Source of the DNA: Brevundimonas subvibrioides
Lineage (GTDB): Bacteria > Pseudomonadota > Alphaproteobacteria > Caulobacterales > Caulobacteraceae
NCBI RefSeq assembly: GCF_027271155.1
Contig: NZ_CP114542.1
Location: 2,909,989-2,973,988, forward strand
DNA: 64,000 bases
Direction: 5' to 3'
The notes under the pieces are model-generated. The model made no database searches and was not told the origin of the DNA. It saw nothing but the letters and a program-made list of their open reading frames with translations. The translations under genes and the position numbers were made by a program. Shown here piece by piece: positions 62,034 through 64,000 of this stretch. Position 1 is the stretch's first letter; every line of letters begins with the position of its first letter.

Positions 62034-62224
62034 GCGGCTACACCCGCGAGGTGAAGGCCATCCTGCTCCAGAACGGCTGTCGATTGGTCCGTCAGGGTCG
62101 TGGTGACCACGAGGTCTGGGAAAGTCCGCTCAACGGCGAGCGTTTCACGGTCGACGGCGATATCCGCTCGCGCCATACCGCCAACGGAACCCTCAAGGAC
62201 GCCGGTCTGCCCAAGGCGTTCTGA
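62030..62224 (+). CDS. hicA: HicA-like mRNA interferase toxin
   Basis: A 64-residue protein, starting at GTG 62030, with the dsRBD-like fold of HicA: REVKAILLQNGCRLVRQG near 6-23 and the catalytic His in RGDHEVWESPLNGERF near 24-39. The final GTLKDAGLPKAF completes the family pattern. In this pair the antitoxin precedes the toxin, the reverse of the classic hicAB order. Confidence 0.85.
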   Translation: MSGYTREVKAILLQNGCRLVRQGRGDHEVWESPLNGERFTVDGDIRSRHTANGTLKDAGLPKAF

Positions 62225-62240
62225 TAGACGAAAGGCCCCC

Positions 62241-63029
62241 ATGACCGACACCTATGCGAACCTGCTGATCGAGCGGCACGCCGACGGCTATGCAGTGGTC
62301 ACCCTGAACCGGCCCGAGGCGCTGAACGCGCTGAACGCGGCCCTGTTCGCCGATCTGGCGGCCTTTCTCGACGCGGTCGAGCATGACGACACGGTCCGCT
62401 GCCTGATCCTGACCGGATCGGGGGAAAAGGCCTTCGCCGCCGGGGCCGACATCAAGGAGATGGCGGACCAGTCCTATGCCCGGATGTATACGGGCAATTA
62501 TTTCGCCCTGGGCCACGACCGGATCACCCGGTTCAGGAAGCCGATCATCGCCGCCGTCAACGGCTTTGCCCTGGGCGGCGGGTGCGAGCTGGCCATGCTG
62601 TGCGACTTCATCGTGGCCTCGGACCGGGCGAAGTTCGGCCAGCCGGAGATCAATCTGGGCGTCGCCCCCGGCATCGGCGGGTCCCAGCGGCTGACCCGTC
62701 TGGTCGGCAAGGCCAAGGCCATGGACATGGTCCTGACCGCGCGGATGATGGATGCGGCCGAGGCGGAGCGTGCCGGCCTGGCCTCGCGGGTGGTCCCGCA
62801 CGAGACCCTGATGGACGAAGTGCGCAAGATCGCCGCGAAGATCGCCTCCCAGAGTCCCCTCGCCGTCATGGCCAACAAGGAGATGGTCAATGCGGCGCTG
62901 GAGACGACCCTGACGCAGGGGGTCCAGTTCGAACGCCGCCTGTTCCACAGCCTGTTCGCCTTCGAGGACCAGAAGGAAGGCATGGCCGCCTTCGTCGAGA
63001 AGCGAAAGCCGGTGTTCAGGGGGAATTGA
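62241..63029 (+). CDS. Enoyl-CoA hydratase
   Basis: A 262-residue crotonase-family enzyme. The CoA oxyanion-hole segments are AFAAGADIKEM (near 66-76) and NGFALGGGCELAMLCDFI (near 108-125), with the catalytic glutamates in ELAML and GQPEINLG. It hydrates short-chain enoyl-CoA in beta-oxidation and could process products of the branched-chain dehydrogenase. It directly precedes rpsT, as in Caulobacter. The start ATG 62241 is 16 bases after the HicA stop. Confidence 0.93.
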   Translation: MTDTYANLLIERHADGYAVVTLNRPEALNALNAALFADLAAFLDAVEHDDTVRCLILTGSGEKAFAAGADIKEMADQSYARMYTGNYFALGHDRITRFRKPIIAAVNGFALGGGCELAMLCDFIVASDRAKFGQPEINLGVAPGIGGSQRLTRLVGKAKAMDMVLTARMMDAAEAERAGLASRVVPHETLMDEVRKIAAKIASQSPLAVMANKEMVNAALETTLTQGVQFERRLFHSLFAFEDQKEGMAAFVEKRKPVFRGN

Positions 63030-63031
63030 GG

Positions 63032-63155
63032 GATTAGGCAGTAGGCAGTAGAAGGCAAAAGCCAAGCCTGGGAGGCCGCCGTCGGCGCGCTTCCCTACTC
63101 CCTAATCCCTAATCCCTAATCCCTAATCCCTAATCCCTAATGCCTATTGCCTCCC
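63032..63155. repeat. Third heptamer repeat array with CCTAATC tract
   Basis: Left arm GATTAGG-CAGTAGG-CAGTAG (63032-63051). Right arm: CCTACTC (63094-63100), five CCTAATC units (63101-63135), CCTAATG, CCTATTG and a partial unit. The right arm is the reverse complement style of the left, so the array could fold back. It separates enoyl-CoA hydratase from the rpsT promoter. Confidence 0.85.
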
Positions 63156-63171
63156 TGCCCCAGACTCTTCG

Positions 63172-63200
63172 TTGACCCCACAGGCCCCTTCCGCTATAGT
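63172..63200 (+). promoter_or_regulatory. rpsT promoter
   Basis: TTGACC (63172-63177) and TATAGT (63195-63200) are separated by 17 bases, close to the sigma-70 consensus, giving a transcript start near 63207. The leader to rpsT is about 60 nt. Confidence 0.8.
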
Positions 63201-63222
63201 CGCCCGCTCTTGAAGATTTCCG

Positions 63223-63247
63223 CGCCGTGGACGGGGTGTCCGCGGCG
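63223..63247 (+). other. Hairpin in the rpsT leader
   Basis: A 10-bp stem CGCCGTGGAC/GTCCGCGGCG (one G-U pair) with loop GGGGT lies 23 bases before the rpsT start. It may take part in S20 autoregulation, as ribosomal protein leaders often do, but no specific model matches. Confidence 0.4.
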
Positions 63248-63269
63248 TTTCCGTTGATAGGTTCTGACG

Positions 63270-63539
63270 ATGGCCAACAATCCCGGCGCCAAGAAAGCGA
63301 TCCGCAAGATCGCCGCGCGTACCGAAGTGAACAAGTCGCGCCGCACCCGCGTCCGCACCTTCCTGCGCAAGTTTCAGGAAGCCGTGACGGGTGGCGACGC
63401 CGAGGCCGCCAGGGGCGCTTTCGTCGAGGCCCAGTCCGAGCTGATGCGCGCCGTCACCAAGGGCGTGGTTCACAAGAATACGGGCTCGCGCAAGGTGTCT
63501 CGCCTGCATGCCCAGCTGAAGAAAATGTCGGCCGCCTGA
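63270..63539 (+). CDS. rpsT: 30S ribosomal protein S20
   Basis: An 89-residue basic protein beginning [20 protein letters not shown], then [19 protein letters not shown], and ending [19 protein letters not shown] with AA. This is the canonical S20 layout. In Caulobacter rpsT lies directly upstream of dnaA, which supports the reading of the right edge. Confidence 0.97.
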   Translation: MANNPGAKKAIRKIAARTEVNKSRRTRVRTFLRKFQEAVTGGDAEAARGAFVEAQSELMRAVTKGVVHKNTGSRKVSRLHAQLKKMSAA

Positions 63540-63594
63540 TCCAGGCGATCGCGGGCTCCGTCACGGGTCTGACACACGAAAAACAAACGATTTC

Positions 63595-63627
63595 AACGGC
63601 GAGTGAGCACCAGCTGACTCGCCGTTT
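63595..63627 (+). terminator. rpsT terminator-like hairpin
   Basis: A perfect 10-bp stem AACGGCGAGT/ACTCGCCGTT with a 12-base loop is followed by a short T run (TTT). It lies 56 bases after the rpsT stop. Confidence 0.6.
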
Positions 63628-63753
63628 CGCCGTGTCCGGATAAGTTATTTCAAGGGAATCCACACTCGCCGAACGGGCGAAACCGGGATTTTCTCAAGCG
63701 GGATTTACCTTTAGCGGAGTCAAACAATTTAGTTCGCGAATCGGCTGCGAATC
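63616..63753. promoter_or_regulatory. Cluster of five GANTC (CcrM) sites upstream of dnaA
   Basis: GACTC 63616-63620, GAATC 63656-63660, GAGTC 63717-63721, GAATC 63738-63742 and GAATC 63749-63753 give five methylation sites in 138 bases, against about one expected by chance per 256. In Caulobacter, CcrM methylation of GANTC in the dnaA promoter controls its transcription through the cell cycle. The last two sites lie immediately before the predicted -35. Confidence 0.75.
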
Positions 63754-63757
63754 AGCG

Positions 63758-64000
63758 TTGACCCCCGCCCCGCCCGGCGTAAGTTTTGGGCTGTAACGCA
63801 CTTCCATCCCCACACGGATGAAGACGGAGCGGGGGCGAACCCCCGCGCCGGCGGGAGACGTCTGTCCGCGAGGTCGCCCCCGTCCGAAAGCGCATGCTTT
63901 TCGGGACAGGAGAACGCGTCCCCGGGTCCAGGCCCTCCCGGCGTGGCCCGCGATCGATCGATCGCGGGTTCTGGCTGGATTTCTGGGGTGGTGACGGACG
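63758..64000 (+). other. Predicted dnaA promoter and structured 5' leader
   Basis: A possible promoter is TTGACC (63758-63763) with TAAGTT (63780-63785) at 16-base spacing. The rest of the 461-base gene-free stretch after rpsT holds hairpins GCGGGGG-cgaa-CCCCCGC (63829-63846) and CCGAAAGC-gcat-GCTTTTCGG (63884-63904) and a perfect 22-bp palindrome at 63947-63968 built on repeated CGAT. No protein gene is complete here. dnaA is expected to start just beyond the window; a GTG at 63991 is a candidate but only four codons are visible. Confidence 0.45.

Noticed and set aside
63829..63904. Possible riboswitch or tmRNA in the dnaA leader
   Set aside because: The hairpins do not match any riboswitch architecture I know, and no tmRNA tag or tRNA-like ends are present; only a structured leader is claimed.
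63540..64000. Chromosome replication origin
   Set aside because: No cluster of DnaA boxes (TTATCCACA-type) or an A/T-rich unwinding element is visible. In Caulobacter the origin lies near hemE, away from the rpsT-dnaA pair.

Overview
The window is a high-GC, gene-dense alphaproteobacterial chromosome segment. It is most likely from Caulobacterales and probably a Brevundimonas-like organism. The evidence is a CpdR response regulator with the Caulobacter N-terminus, a PodJ-type polarity protein, a dense cluster of GANTC (CcrM) sites beside the expected dnaA promoter, the order enoyl-CoA hydratase - rpsT - (dnaA expected just beyond the right edge), and the block rpmH - rnpA - yidC - engB. The genus is inferred from gene content and order; no database search was possible.

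Layout. 1-4.4 kb: end of a glycosyltransferase, a luciferase-like flavin oxidoreductase, ppa, a DUF599 protein, a probable alpha-r8/MmgR-type small RNA, an N-formylglutamate amidohydrolase, cpdR and tRNA-Val(GAC). 4.5-15.2 kb: tryptophan 2,3-dioxygenase, then a catabolic island (mannitol-dehydrogenase family enzyme, MFS transporter, FadR-type and AraC-type regulators, FAD-linked oxidase, TonB receptor, carboxylesterase) tied together by three copies of one operator palindrome, then tRNA-Arg(ACG). 15.3-25.7 kb: gamma-glutamyltransferase, a histidine kinase with a TVP38-type membrane protein, rpmH-rnpA-yidC-engB, and cobT with a phytase-like esterase. 25.7-36.6 kb: coq7, dsbB, recQ, a purine phosphoribosyltransferase, a zinc-ribbon DUF3426 protein, ftsEX, a YdcF protein, plsC, and hisC with a chorismate-mutase-like gene. 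36.6-46.5 kb: a DinG-type helicase, a Phd/PIN toxin-antitoxin pair, a ligase-associated helicase with the PdeM nuclease, and a TSUP permease operon. 46.5-54.7 kb: podJ, small proteins, argF and argD separated by an inverted-repeat-bounded GxxExxY gene, and a lone ABC-2 permease. 54.8-61.6 kb: the branched-chain 2-oxoacid dehydrogenase operon (bkdA1-bkdA2-bkdB-lpd), with a VapBC module inserted between E2 and E3 and a divergent Lrp-type BkdR regulator. 61.6-64 kb: an HTH remnant, a HicAB-like pair, enoyl-CoA hydratase, rpsT and the dnaA upstream region.

How the parts work together. Several neighbouring genes overlap by four or fewer bases (ATGA, GTGA, TTGA or TGATG), which suggests translational coupling in the catabolic island, cobT/esterase, ftsEX, plsC, bkd and TSUP operons. 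Short GC-rich palindromic repeats of the type that encodes peptides such as SPLAGEG are scattered through intergenic regions and also lie in frame inside bkdB and the ligase-associated helicase. Three toxin-antitoxin pairs lie within 22 kb.

The least routine elements are the sRNA with paired TGCAnTGCA operators, the three-operator regulon, the GxxExxY cassette between 22-bp inverted repeats, the E2 protein whose linkers are built from repeat DNA, the heptamer-repeat hairpins, and the GANTC-rich structured region before dnaA.
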